In this document: positions 26,509 through 35,525 of the stretch, piece by piece | How positions within the stretch are numbered: position 1 is the first letter of the stretch | How the letters are laid out: every line of letters starts with the position of its first letter | Assembly: GCA_963783945.1 (NCBI GenBank) | Contig: CAWAPS010000002.1 | Coordinates: forward strand, 124,001 to 188,000 | Length of the DNA stretch: 64,000 bases | Origin: CAWAPS01 sp963783945 | GTDB lineage: Bacteria > Actinomycetota > Acidimicrobiia > Acidimicrobiales > Palsa-688 | Direction of reading: 5' to 3' | The notes under the pieces: model-generated | Told to the model about the DNA's origin: nothing | The model's database searches: none | What the model saw: the letters and a program-made list of their open reading frames with translations, nothing else | Position numbers and translations under genes: made by a program

Positions 26509-29500
26509 TTGGCTGCCCCGACCGACCTCCCTGATGTACTCGACGTCGGCGTGCCGCTGGGCGGGCGCGTGCTCGTCGTTAGCGACCTTCATCTGAGCGC
26601 GACCCCGACTGCGGCTCAGATCAGCGCGGCCGCTGACCTCGCCTCGTCGATCGAAGCCAGCACCGGTCCGGGAGTCCTCGTTATCGCCGGCAACCTGTTC
26701 GAGGGAGGGTGCGAACCGGCCGCCGCCCTGGCCTCCCACCCCCGGCTGACGTCGGACATCCTGGCCTACGCCAGGGGCCCCGGCCGGCGGGTCGTTGTTC
26801 TCCCGGGCGACAGGGACTCCCAGCTGGCCTGGTCGGAGCAGTGTCAATCGGATGTGGTGAAGCATCTGGGGGCCGACCTGGCCCTGGCGGCCGACCTCGA
26901 CGTCGAGACGGGCGCGGGCCGGCGCAGGGTGAGGGTCGAGCCCGGCCACAACCTCGACTCACTGTCGCGTTTCGAGGATCCCCGCAACCCCCGCGAAACT
27001 CCGTTCGCCCAGCACATCCGGGGCGAGCTGCTCCCCTCGGTCCGGCGTAAACAGACCGGCAGCGACACCGCGGGACCGGGCTGGCTCGACGGGATGGAGC
27101 AGCTCGACGAGCCCGCCGCCCTCTCCCGGTTCATTGGTTCCCGGCTGGTGTACCGCCGCCTGGGCCGCTCGGGGTGGCTCCTCCTCGTGCCGATAGTGGC
27201 GGTCTTCGCCCTCGGGCTCCCGTCCGCCGCTCTTCGATCGGCTCGCCACGGCGGGCTGACCTCGCGATTGGGTCTGTTCGTTCTGGCCGCGTTCATCGAG
27301 CTGGTGGTGCTGCTGGCCGTGGTCATAGTCGCCATCCGCCGTACCAACCGGGCGTTGTCCGCCCTCGATCTCGACGAGCAGGGGCGGGATCCGAACGAAG
27401 CGGCCCGGGCCCGGGCCCGGGATCTCATCACCGCGGGCCACGACGGGCTGGTTACCGGTCATACCTGTCGCCCGGAGCTGGCCTTCCTCGGCCCCGGTTT
27501 CTACGCCAACGCCGGGGCGAACGCCGAGGTGGTCACCGAGTACCCGAGCCGGGCCGCCGGCCTGGGCCTGCCCTCGATCTTCCTCGGCCACCGCCTCATG
27601 TCCTGGGTCGAACTGGAAGCGGGCAACGATCTGCACGTACGGCTGCTCCACGCCCGCCAGGACCTGGCCGGTTCCACGTTCCTGGAGCGGCTCGTGGCCC
27701 GCCGGCCGAGCCGGTCCAGTTCCGGTGGTGTCCGCCCCCAGGTGGTTGCGGCCTTTCCGCACGGCGATCCGTGGCCCCGAATCCTCCCGAGCGAGAAACG
27801 GGACCGCCTGGCCCGGCGGATAGCTGCGTCGATCGTCGTCGCGGTCGGGTTCCTGTCGCTCGTGTCGGCGCTGTCCGATCCTTTCCGTGACCGCCTCGAC
27901 GTGGTGCGGGCCCTCTTTCCCCTCTACATCCCTGAGACGGCCGCCGCCCTGGCCGCCCTGGGCGGCGTCGGCCTGATCGCCCTGGCCCGGGGCATAAGAA
28001 GGGGGCAGAGACGGGCCTGGGTGGTCTGCCAGATCCTGCTGCTCACCATCGCCGTCCTGCACCTGATCAAGGGGGTGGATGTCGAGGTGACGCTCGGCGC
28101 CCTGGCGGTCGCGGCCTATCTCTGGGTACAGCGGGCGTCCTTCCAGGCCAAGACCGACGTGGCGCAGCTGCGCCGGGGCCTGACCACCGTGCTGGCCGCC
28201 GCCCTCCTCACCGGGGTGGCGGGTGCGGTGGCCCTGGAGTTCAGCGTGGCGGTCAACCGGCGGGATCACCGCTTTCACATCTCGTGGGGCCGGGCCATGG
28301 AGGCGTCATTCGAGCGCCTGGTCGGCCTCACCACGGTGGCCCTGCCCAAGCGTCTCAACGAGTTCTTCACCCCCGCCTTGATCACGGCGTCGGTCGGCCT
28401 GACCCTGGCTTTTCTGGTGGTGCTGTTCCGGCCCGTGGTGCTGCGCCGTCACAGCGCCCTCCCGGCCGCCGCGGTCGTTTCGGGCTCCGGAGCCGCGGCC
28501 GCCAGCAACGGCGCCGGGTCGGCTTCTACCGCCGGCGGGAGCCTGGACCGGGCCCGCGCCGTGGTCGCCGCTTACGGCTCGGGGACCCTCGACTATTTCG
28601 CCCTGCGGCCCGACAAGGACTTCTTCTTCTGGGGCGACACGGTGGTGGCATTCGGCGTCTACGGCGGGGTGTGCCTCGTGTCGCCTGACCCCATCGGGCC
28701 GGTCGCCGAGCGGGAGGACACCTGGAGGGCGTTCCGGCGCTACGTCGACGATCAAGGTTGGGCCTTGGGCGGCCTCGGCGCCGGCGAGGAGTGGCTTCCC
28801 ATCTACCGATCCACGGGCATGCACGACCTCTACGTTGGTGATGAGGGAGTCGTGCGCGCCGCCCGCTTCACCCTGGAGGGGGGCCGGTTCAAAGGGCTGC
28901 GACAGGCGGTCAACCGCATCGCCAAGTACGGCTACCGCATCAGCTTCCACGACCCTGCCGACCTGTCGCCGGGCCTGCGGCGGGAGCTGACCACCGTGAT
29001 GACCAAGAGCCGCCGGGGCGAGGTCGAACGGGGATTCTCCATGACTCTGGGCCGGGCGTTCGACCCCGATGACGCCGGCCTGCTGATCGCGGTGGTACAC
29101 GGGCCGGCGCCTCCCGATTCGCCCGACGGGGCCCTCGGGCCGGCCGTGGCCTTTTGCCAGTACGTGCCCGCGCCCGGCATCGGCGGCTACTCGCTCGATC
29201 TCATGAGGCGCGACGACGGAGACCACCCGAACGGGCTGATCGACTTCGCGGTGGTCGAGACCATCAAGGAACTGAAAGCTCGGGGCGGCGACGGCCTCGG
29301 CCTCAACTTCGCCACCATGCGGGCCGTACTGGCCGGTGAGGCGGGCGAGGGGCTGGCCCAGAAGGTTCAGGCCTGGGCCCTGCGGCGCATGGGTGACTCG
29401 ATGCAGATCGAGTCGCTCTGGAAGTTCAACGCCAAGTTCGACCCGGACTGGCAGCCCCGCTACGCGGTCTACGACGCGCCCGAGAACCTCTTCGAGGTGG

Positions 29501-29598
29501 CCATCGCCGTGGCCCGAGCCGAGTCGTTCTGGGAGCTCCCGGTCATCGGCCGCTTCCTCGTTCCGTCCCCCGAGCGGTCGGCGTCCCCCGGGGCATGA
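26509..29598 (+). CDS. Metallophosphoesterase-like / DUF2156 (phosphatidylglycerol lysyltransferase-type) membrane fusion
   Basis: About 1,029 residues. The N-terminal third has calcineurin-like motifs in order: VVSDLHLS, VIAGNLFEGG (Asn where GDxxD is usual), VLPGDRDSQ (in place of GNHD) and TGHTCRPEL (in place of GHTH). Two hydrophobic helices are inserted before the last motif. About six more membrane segments follow (roughly residues 445-660). The C-terminal 300 residues are DUF2156, the tRNA-dependent aminoacyl-phospholipid transferase domain (DYFALRPDKDFFFWG, then LNFATMRAVLAGE). It probably adds an amino acid to a membrane lipid. The start is uncertain: TTG 26509 or GTG 26551; an ORF from 26296 would overlap the divergent gene. 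Confidence 0.75.
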   Translation: MAAPTDLPDVLDVGVPLGGRVLVVSDLHLSATPTAAQISAAADLASSIEASTGPGVLVIAGNLFEGGCEPAAALASHPRLTSDILAYARGPGRRVVVLPGDRDSQLAWSEQCQSDVVKHLGADLALAADLDVETGAGRRRVRVEPGHNLDSLSRFEDPRNPRETPFAQHIRGELLPSVRRKQTGSDTAGPGWLDGMEQLDEPAALSRFIGSRLVYRRLGRSGWLLLVPIVAVFALGLPSAALRSARHGGLTSRLGLFVLAAFIELVVLLAVVIVAIRRTNRALSALDLDEQGRDPNEAARARARDLITAGHDGLVTGHTCRPELAFLGPGFYANAGANAEVVTEYPSRAAGLGLPSIFLGHRLMSWVELEAGNDLHVRLLHARQDLAGSTFLERLVARRPSRSSSGGVRPQVVAAFPHGDPWPRILPSEKRDRLARRIAASIVVAVGFLSLVSALSDPFRDRLDVVRALFPLYIPETAAALAALGGVGLIALARGIRRGQRRAWVVCQILLLTIAVLHLIKGVDVEVTLGALAVAAYLWVQRASFQAKTDVAQLRRGLTTVLAAALLTGVAGAVALEFSVAVNRRDHRFHISWGRAMEASFERLVGLTTVALPKRLNEFFTPALITASVGLTLAFLVVLFRPVVLRRHSALPAAAVVSGSGAAAASNGAGSASTAGGSLDRARAVVAAYGSGTLDYFALRPDKDFFFWGDTVVAFGVYGGVCLVSPDPIGPVAEREDTWRAFRRYVDDQGWALGGLGAGEEWLPIYRSTGMHDLYVGDEGVVRAARFTLEGGRFKGLRQAVNRIAKYGYRISFHDPADLSPGLRRELTTVMTKSRRGEVERGFSMTLGRAFDPDDAGLLIAVVHGPAPPDSPDGALGPAVAFCQYVPAPGIGGYSLDLMRRDDGDHPNGLIDFAVVETIKELKARGGDGLGLNFATMRAVLAGEAGEGLAQKVQAWALRRMGDSMQIESLWKFNAKFDPDWQPRYAVYDAPENLFEVAIAVARAESFWELPVIGRFLVPSPERSASPGA

Positions 29599-29614
29599 TG
29601 CCGACCCGCCGACA

Positions 29615-30406
29615 ATGACCGAGCTCCGCGGGGCCCGGGCCCTGGTAACCGGAGCCAGTGGCGGTCTGGGCCGGGCCGTCGCCGTCGCCCTGGCCGAGCG
29701 CGGCTGCCTGGTGGTAGTCAGTGGCCGCCGCCCCGAGCCATTACAGGCCGTCGCCGCCCTGGTGGGCGGGCGGGCCGTCCCTGCCGACCTCTCGCAAGCG
29801 GGAGAGGTGGCCCGGCTGCTCGACGAGGCCGGGGAGCTCGACATCCTGGTGGCCAACGCCGCCCTCCCCGGGAGTGGAGACCTGGCGGATCTGGATCAGG
29901 CCCAGATAGACCGCGTCCTCGAGGTCAACCTGGGCAGTCCCATAGCCCTGACCCGAGCGCTGCTCCCCCGGTTCCGGACCCGGGGGTCGGGCCACTTCGT
30001 CTTCGTCTCCTCGTTGTCGGGAAAGGTGGCGTCCCCTGCCTCGTCGATGTACTCGGCCACCAAGTTCGGGCTCAGGGGGTTCGCCCTGGGGTTGCGCTGC
30101 GACCTGCAGGGCAGCGGGATCGGCTGCTCGGTCGTATCTCCCAGCTTCGTGCGCGACGGCGGCATGTTCGCCGACACGGGCATTTCCCTGCCTCCCGGGG
30201 TCGGAGCGGTCCGGCCGAAACGGGTCACCGACGCGGTCATCCGAGCGGTGGAAACCAACCGGGCCGAAATAACCGTGGCCCCACTCGTGCTGCGCGTCGG
30301 CGCCGCCCTCGGCGCCCTGGCCCCCGGGCTGTCGGCGGCGGTCCAGCAGCGGCTGGATCGCGGCTTGTCGGCCCGGATAGCCGAGGCCCAGAGAGAGAAG
30401 CGGTAG
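29615..30406 (+). CDS. Short-chain dehydrogenase/reductase
   Basis: 263-residue SDR. The cofactor loop is LVTGASGGLGRAVAVAL, the Asn motif is VANAALPG, the catalytic Ser is in FVSSLSGKVA and the pair is YSATK (YxxxK). The Arg after strand 2 (SGRRPEPL) suggests NADP. It starts 16 bases after the fusion gene stop and probably shares its transcript. The C-terminal extension (RAEITVAPLVLRVGAALGAL) could touch the membrane. Substrate unknown. Confidence 0.9.
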   Translation: MTELRGARALVTGASGGLGRAVAVALAERGCLVVVSGRRPEPLQAVAALVGGRAVPADLSQAGEVARLLDEAGELDILVANAALPGSGDLADLDQAQIDRVLEVNLGSPIALTRALLPRFRTRGSGHFVFVSSLSGKVASPASSMYSATKFGLRGFALGLRCDLQGSGIGCSVVSPSFVRDGGMFADTGISLPPGVGAVRPKRVTDAVIRAVETNRAEITVAPLVLRVGAALGALAPGLSAAVQQRLDRGLSARIAEAQREKR

Positions 30407-30408
30407 CC

Positions 30409-31941
30409 GTGCGGCTAAGTCTCCCGTCCTTTTCCCGGAAAATCCGGCAGAACTGCGCGAAAGGTAACAGCGACGCGAGTAGCTTCGCGGCCATGCGGCC
30501 AGGGCGTTGGGCCGCCGTTGCGGCGGCAGTGGTATTGACGTGCACTTTTTTACCGGGAGCGGGCGCGACTGCCGCTTCCGCCCTTCCCGACGTCGGCATC
30601 GAGCCGGCCATGATCTCTGCGCTGGCGTCACCGGGAGCTCCGCTCACGACAGCTCAATGCGAAGCCCAGTTCTCGGTCGCCTGCTACCAACCGGCCCAGA
30701 TGCAGCGGGCCTACGACCTGACTCGCCTGTTCCGGCGCGGGGTGGACGGCGCCGGTCAGACGATCGCCATCGTCGACGCCTTCGGGTCGCCGACCATCGC
30801 CGCCGACCTGGCCACCTTTGACCGGGCCTTCCATCTGCCGAAGGCCCGGCTGAAAGTGATCGAGCCGGTGGGCCCGGTCCCGCCGTTCGACCCCAACGAC
30901 GCGACCATGGCCGGCTGGGCCGGCGAGACCACCCTCGACGTCGAGTGGGCTCACGTCATGGCGCCGGGCGCCCGGATCCTGCTGGTGCTGACCCCGGTCG
31001 CCGAGACGGTGGGCGCGGTCGGGTTCAGCGAGATCGTGGCGGCCGAGAACTACGTGATCAACCACCACCTGGCGTCGGTGATCAGCCAGAGCTTCCAGAC
31101 GACCGAGCAGACATTTCCCGGTCTCCCGGCTCTGCAGCCGCTGCGGAGTGCCTTCATCAACGCCTCCCACCACGGGGTAACCGTGCTGGCATCATCCGGT
31201 GACCAGGGTGCGAGCGGGGTAGTGAACGCCGCGGGCACCCTTTCCTCGTCCCCGGTGACGGCCTGGCCGCCGAGCGATCCGCTGGTAACCGGGGTGGGCG
31301 GCACCAACGTGCGACTCGACTCGACCGGCAACCGCACCGCCCCCGACACCGTGTGGAACGACACCAACAACGCCGCCGTCGCGCACAATTTGGGTGAGAA
31401 GGTGCCGATCGCCCTGGCCGGCGGCGGAGGCAAGTCCGTGTTCTTTCCCCGCCCGGCCTACCAGAGCTCCGTGGCCGGCGTGGTCGGCGCTTCACGCGGC
31501 GTGCCCGATGTATCCATGAGCGCGGGCTGCGCCACCGCCGTCGAGATCTACCGGAGTTTCCCGGCAGCCGGGACGGGATGGTTCATTACCTGCGGGACCA
31601 GTGAGTCGACCCCGTTGTTCGCCGGCGTGGTCGCCCTGGCCGATCAGGTGGCCCGCCACGGCCTCGGGTTGATCAATCCGACCCTGTACTCCCTGGCATC
31701 CGCCGGTGCTCCCGGGATCGTGGATATCACGACGGGCAACAACACCGTGGCGTTCGTCCAGGGCGGCAAAACGGTGACCGTCAAGGGCGCCACCGCGGCA
31801 CCGGGCTACGACCTGGCGTCCGGCGTCGGTACGGTCGACGCCGCCAAGTTCGTGCCGGAGCTGGCAGCATCGTCATTGCATCAGCGCTGCCGGTTCAGAG
31901 GCCACCACGCCTGGTTCTGGTCCGCCTGCGGACGCTGGTAG
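30409..31941 (+). CDS. Secreted sedolisin-type (S53) serine-carboxyl peptidase
   Basis: 510-residue exported peptidase. After a basic start comes a hydrophobic core WAAVAAAVVLTCTFLPGAGA with a likely cleavage at ATAASA. The sedolisin triad is visible: Glu and Asp in AGETTLDVEWAH, and Ser in CGTSESTPLFAG. SSGDQGASG matches the oxyanion Asp region, and the end LASGVGTVDA is typical. The usual large prodomain is nearly absent, with only about 30 residues between signal and catalytic core. GTG 30409 follows AGAGAGAAG; ATG 30493 would give a shorter signal. Such peptidases prefer acid pH. It starts 2 bases after the SDR gene. Confidence 0.88.
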   Translation: MRLSLPSFSRKIRQNCAKGNSDASSFAAMRPGRWAAVAAAVVLTCTFLPGAGATAASALPDVGIEPAMISALASPGAPLTTAQCEAQFSVACYQPAQMQRAYDLTRLFRRGVDGAGQTIAIVDAFGSPTIAADLATFDRAFHLPKARLKVIEPVGPVPPFDPNDATMAGWAGETTLDVEWAHVMAPGARILLVLTPVAETVGAVGFSEIVAAENYVINHHLASVISQSFQTTEQTFPGLPALQPLRSAFINASHHGVTVLASSGDQGASGVVNAAGTLSSSPVTAWPPSDPLVTGVGGTNVRLDSTGNRTAPDTVWNDTNNAAVAHNLGEKVPIALAGGGGKSVFFPRPAYQSSVAGVVGASRGVPDVSMSAGCATAVEIYRSFPAAGTGWFITCGTSESTPLFAGVVALADQVARHGLGLINPTLYSLASAGAPGIVDITTGNNTVAFVQGGKTVTVKGATAAPGYDLASGVGTVDAAKFVPELAASSLHQRCRFRGHHAWFWSACGRW

Positions 31942-31945
31942 CCGG

Positions 31946-31968
31946 GGGTCGGAGTAGCTCCGCGACCC
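31946..31968. terminator. Hairpin between convergent genes
   Basis: GGGTC-GGAG-TAG-CTCC-(GC)-GACCC, a 9-bp stem with a 2-nt bulge and 3-nt loop. It sits between the peptidase stop (31941) and the MDMPI-type stop (31984). No T-tract. Confidence 0.5.
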
Positions 31969-31983
31969 AGGAGGGGAGGAAGG

Positions 31984-32817
31984 TCAGATCGTGAACGCCA
32001 GGTTGGAAACCACCCGCTGAGCCAGCTCGGCATCGCCCGCCACGTGCACCCCGCCGAAGCTTCCGGCAATCACGGATTCCGGATCGACGCGACCGCACGC
32101 CAGGCGGGTGAAGGCGGTTGACGACAGCGCCAGCGACGCGGTCGGACTGGCCTCGAGGTCGTCTACGACGCGCGCTCGCCCTCCCGCAACCGCCACCCGG
32201 ATGTCCCGCCGGACCGGCCCGCTCAGCTCGATCAGTAGCGATGAGCCCTCGGGCGCTCCGGCCTTCTTCCCCACGATGAATCCGATGGCCCGGACGACCT
32301 CGTCAACCGACTGCTCGGCGGCCGGGCCTCGCTCGTGGCCCGGCCGGCCGACGGCGTGGCGGACGTCCTGTTCGTGCACCCAGCAGTCGAATACCCGCAC
32401 CTGCATGAAGCGCCGGTAATCGGCCTGGCCGACCGGAGTCCAGGATGGTGCGGAGAAATCGGCGTCCGTCATGGCCTCCAGCGCCGCCGTCCTCGCCGCC
32501 GCTACTTCGGCCAGCCGTCCGAGGACCTCGCCGCGGGTTTCACTCTGCAAGGCGGTTATCCATCTCTCGTTGAACACCGCGATGTCGTTGTGAACGTGGT
32601 CGGCGGGGCCCGGCTCGGGGTCGGGGGCGGGGTCGGGCCGGCCGAGCAGCATGGACTCGGTGCCGACGATGTGGGCGTAATGGGCCGAGACCGGCCATCC
32701 GGGACAGGAGGTGGCGCGGGCCCAATCCCGGTCGCTCAGCTCCGTCCCGAGCGAACCGAGGGCGTCCCACACCTCGACGAGTTGGGCCGTCAGAGCCAGG
32801 GCGGAGCTATCGGCCAC
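31984..32817 (-). CDS. Maleylpyruvate-isomerase-type mycothiol-dependent enzyme (MDMPI fold)
   Basis: 277-residue protein with an N-terminal DinB/MDMPI helical bundle and a C-terminal SCP2-like domain. Metal ligands are likely the His in SAHYAHIVG, a middle Glu, and the His in DCWVHEQDVRHAVG, giving the usual three-ligand zinc site. The family uses mycothiol as thiol cofactor for isomerisation or S-transfer, which suits an actinobacterium. It is the last gene of a tight operon (GNAT, MenC, SDR, hydratase; 3 bases after the hydratase stop). The substrate is not deducible. Confidence 0.85.
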   Translation of the reverse strand: MADSSALALTAQLVEVWDALGSLGTELSDRDWARATSCPGWPVSAHYAHIVGTESMLLGRPDPAPDPEPGPADHVHNDIAVFNERWITALQSETRGEVLGRLAEVAAARTAALEAMTDADFSAPSWTPVGQADYRRFMQVRVFDCWVHEQDVRHAVGRPGHERGPAAEQSVDEVVRAIGFIVGKKAGAPEGSSLLIELSGPVRRDIRVAVAGGRARVVDDLEASPTASLALSSTAFTRLACGRVDPESVIAGSFGGVHVAGDAELAQRVVSNLAFTI

Positions 32818-32820
32818 CTT

Positions 32821-33588
32821 TTACCTGCCCGTCCAGACGGGGGGACGCTTCTCGATGAATGCGGTGAGGCCCTCCTGGAGATCCTCGCTGCGCATGACCC
32901 GGCCGAGGGCCTCTGCCGACAGCCGCCAGCCAGTGGTCTCGTCCTCGGTGATAGCGGCCCGCATGACCGAGCGCGACGCTCGCACGGCGAGGGGAGCGGA
33001 CGCCTGGATCCGGCCCGCTAGCTCCTGGGCCGTGCGCAGCGCTTCCCCCGGATCACACAGCTGGTTGACCAGGCCGAAGTGGTAGGCCCGGGCGGCGTCG
33101 ATCGGGTCACCCGTAAGGGCCATCTCCATGGCCACGTTGAACGGCACGGTTCTCGGCAGACGGAAAAGGCCGCCTCCTCCCGCCACCAGGCACCTTTTCA
33201 CCTCCGGTATGCCAAACGCGGCGGAGGTGGAGGCCACGATGAGATCGCATGCCAGAGCTATTTCGGTTCCTCCGGCCAGAGCCGGACCGTCCACCGCCGC
33301 GATGACCGGCTTGGTGCGCTCGCGGGCGACGAAGCCGGCGAAACCGCCTCGCTCGGTTGTCAGCTCGGCGGACCGCCCGGCGTTGACCGCCTTCAGGTCG
33401 GCCCCAGCCGAGAAAACCGGGGGCACCCCGGTCAGGATCCCGATCCACAACGCGTCATCGGCCTCGAGCCGGTCGACGGCCTCTTCTATGCCGCTCGCAA
33501 CCTCACCGTTCACCGCGTTTCGCGCTCCGGGTCGATTGATGGTGATGACGGCCACGTGACCTTTCGTGGCGTATTCGACCGTTGCCAC
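32821..33588 (-). CDS. Enoyl-CoA hydratase/isomerase family protein
   Basis: 255-residue crotonase-fold protein. The oxyanion segments are VFSAGADLKAVNAG and VDGPALAGGTEIALACDLIVAS, with the acidic catalytic position near GIPEVKRCLVAGGGGLFRLP. The length is standard. It lies 3 bases after the SDR and 3 before the MDMPI-type gene, so all are co-translated. Together with the SDR it could form the hydration and oxidation steps of a beta-oxidation-like route. Confidence 0.9.
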   Translation of the reverse strand: MATVEYATKGHVAVITINRPGARNAVNGEVASGIEEAVDRLEADDALWIGILTGVPPVFSAGADLKAVNAGRSAELTTERGGFAGFVARERTKPVIAAVDGPALAGGTEIALACDLIVASTSAAFGIPEVKRCLVAGGGGLFRLPRTVPFNVAMEMALTGDPIDAARAYHFGLVNQLCDPGEALRTAQELAGRIQASAPLAVRASRSVMRAAITEDETTGWRLSAEALGRVMRSEDLQEGLTAFIEKRPPVWTGR

Positions 33589-33591
33589 GGG

Positions 33592-34368
33592 CTATTTCGG
33601 TTGCAGGCGGGCAGCCGCGTCGATGCGGATGGTCTCGCCGTTCATGTAGCTGTTGGTGAACAGCTCCAGGGCCAGGCTGGCGAATTCCTCCGGTGTGCCG
33701 AGCCGGTCAGGGAAGACCACGTCCCGCTTGAGCTTCTGCTTGAACGCTTCCGACTCCGGGCCCGACCCGTAGATCGGGGTGTCGATGATGCCGGGCGCGA
33801 TCGTGTTGCAACGGACACCGACAACGGCGAGGTCGCGGGCTACAGGTAGGGTCATGCCGACGATCCCGCCTTTGGACGCCGAGTAGGCCGCCTGGCCGAT
33901 CTGTCCGTCGAAGGCAGCAAGCGACGCGGTGTTCACGATGGCGCCGCGCTCGCCGTCGGCCAGGGGCTCGGTCAGGCTCATGGCCGACGCCGCCAGGCGC
34001 AGGCAGTTGAACGTGCCTATGAGGTTGACCGAGACCACCTTGATGAACTGGTTCAGGTCGTGAGCCGACTCGTAGCTGCCGTCGCGGCCGACGGTGCGAA
34101 TAGCCCCGCCTATACCCGCACCGTTCAGGAGAACGCGGAGCGGTCCCAGCTCCTTGGCCGCCTCGATCGCGGCGATCACCTCTTCGGTATTGGTCACGTC
34201 GGCGTGAACGAAGACGCCGCCGATGTCTCTGGCTACGGCCTCGCCCTTGTCGTCGCTCATGTCGAGCACCACTACCTTGGCGCCCCGGTCGGCGAGCAAA
34301 CGGGCCGTGGCGGCGCCCAGCCCGGACGCCCCCCCTGTGACGACAGCTGAACATCCCTCTATCTGCAT
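33592..34368 (-). CDS. SDR family, 3-hydroxyacyl-CoA dehydrogenase-like (HSD10 type)
   Basis: 258-residue short-chain dehydrogenase. The cofactor loop is VVTGGASGLGAATARLLADRG, the Asp in VVLDMSDDKG indicates NAD, and the catalytic residues lie in VNTASLA and YSASK. The insert between strands (RTVGRDGSYESAHDLNQF) and the C-terminus are like type II (HSD17B10) 3-hydroxyacyl-CoA dehydrogenases. It is the third gene of the five-gene operon and is followed by a hydratase, as expected for acyl-CoA oxidation. Confidence 0.9.
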   Translation of the reverse strand: MQIEGCSAVVTGGASGLGAATARLLADRGAKVVVLDMSDDKGEAVARDIGGVFVHADVTNTEEVIAAIEAAKELGPLRVLLNGAGIGGAIRTVGRDGSYESAHDLNQFIKVVSVNLIGTFNCLRLAASAMSLTEPLADGERGAIVNTASLAAFDGQIGQAAYSASKGGIVGMTLPVARDLAVVGVRCNTIAPGIIDTPIYGSGPESEAFKQKLKRDVVFPDRLGTPEEFASLALELFTNSYMNGETIRIDAAARLQPK

Positions 34369-34402
34369 GGCGCAGAGGCTAATGGGGATCGGCCGGATGC
34401 CA

Positions 34403-35518
34403 TCAGCTGCCCCACCGGATGACCTCGACCGACGCGGTCACCTCGGCGAGAACGGCGGGATCGGGCCGGACCCCGAGACCTGGTGAGGTGGGAACCCGGA
34501 GGTGACCCTCCTCGAGCACGAAAGGCTCGGTGAGGTCGCGGTGCCAGTACCGGTCAGAAGCCGAAGTGTCGCCAGGCAGGGTGAAGCCGGGCAGGGCGGC
34601 GAGGGCCACGTTGGCCGCCCGGCCCAGCCCGGTCTCGAGCATCCCGCCGCACCACACGGGCACGCCGCGGGCGGCGCACACGTCGTGGACCCGGACGGCT
34701 TCGAGGTATCCCCCGACCCGGCCGGCCTTGATGTTGACGACGGAGCAGGCGCCCCGGTCGATGGCATCCACCGCGGCCGACGCCGAAGTGATCGACTCGT
34801 CCAGGCAGACCGGGGTCTCTATCCGGCCGGCGAGAACGGCGTGACCGGCCACGTCGTCCTCCGCCAGCGGTTGCTCGATCAGCACCAGCCCGAACGGGTC
34901 GAGCTCTCCGAGGTGCCCGGCGTCGGCCAGGGTGTAAGCCGCGTTGGCGTCGACCTGAAGCATCACCGCCTCGCCGAAGCGCTCGCGCACGGCCCGTACC
35001 GGTAAAACGTCCCAGCCCGGCTCGATCTTGAGCTTGATCCTCAAGTAGCCCTGGTCCAGGTAGGCAGCGACCGCGTCGAGCAGCTCCGGGATCGAGTCCA
35101 TGATCCCCACCGACACGCCACACGGCACTGACTCTCGCACCGCCCCCAGGCAGGCCCCGAGCGACTCGCCCCGAGTCCTCAGCTCCCCGTCGAGGATCGC
35201 CATCTCGACCGCCGCTTTGGCCATGGGATGACCCTTCACCGCGCTGAGCGCCGGACCGACCGATTCGGGCTCCGGCGCCGGGGACAGCGCGACCAACCGG
35301 GGAAGCAGGTGGTCTCTCATGACGGCGTGAGCCCCGTCGACGTACTCCGGCGAGTACAGCGGCTCCGACATGGCGACGCATTCTCCCCAGCCCCGGGACT
35401 CCGGTCCTATCACCTCGACCAGGAGGATGTCACGGGTGCTCTCGGTGCCGAATGAGGTCCGGAACGGAGATTTCAGGGGGAGCCGGACCCGGCGCAGCTC
35501 GACGGCCTCGATCTTCAT
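34403..35518 (-). CDS. MenC/NSAR-type enolase-superfamily enzyme (o-succinylbenzoate synthase or N-succinylamino acid racemase)
   Basis: 371-residue TIM-barrel enzyme. The catalytic Lys pair is in RIKLKIEPG (KxK), the metal ligands in LQVDANAAY, LIEQPLAEDD and VCLDESITS, and the second Lys in VVNIKAGRVGG. This is the OSBS/NSAR family, where single proteins may make menaquinone precursor or racemise N-succinylamino acids. No other men genes are nearby, whereas a GNAT acyltransferase lies 7 bases upstream. The same pairing occurs with racemases in other bacteria, so I favour the racemase role or dual function. Confidence 0.88.
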   Translation of the reverse strand: MKIEAVELRRVRLPLKSPFRTSFGTESTRDILLVEVIGPESRGWGECVAMSEPLYSPEYVDGAHAVMRDHLLPRLVALSPAPEPESVGPALSAVKGHPMAKAAVEMAILDGELRTRGESLGACLGAVRESVPCGVSVGIMDSIPELLDAVAAYLDQGYLRIKLKIEPGWDVLPVRAVRERFGEAVMLQVDANAAYTLADAGHLGELDPFGLVLIEQPLAEDDVAGHAVLAGRIETPVCLDESITSASAAVDAIDRGACSVVNIKAGRVGGYLEAVRVHDVCAARGVPVWCGGMLETGLGRAANVALAALPGFTLPGDTSASDRYWHRDLTEPFVLEEGHLRVPTSPGLGVRPDPAVLAEVTASVEVIRWGS

Positions 35519-35525
35519 GACGGTC

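Noticed and set aside
26959..29856. Long minus-strand frames (439 and 516 codons) opposite the DUF2156 fusion
   Set aside because: Their composition is rich in Gly, Arg, His and Gln with no family similarity. They mirror the codon bias of the real plus-strand gene, a normal effect in high-GC DNA.
34403..35518. Plain menaquinone-pathway MenC assignment
   Set aside because: No men genes nearby and a GNAT partner adjacent; I therefore left the reaction as OSBS or NSAR rather than naming it menC.
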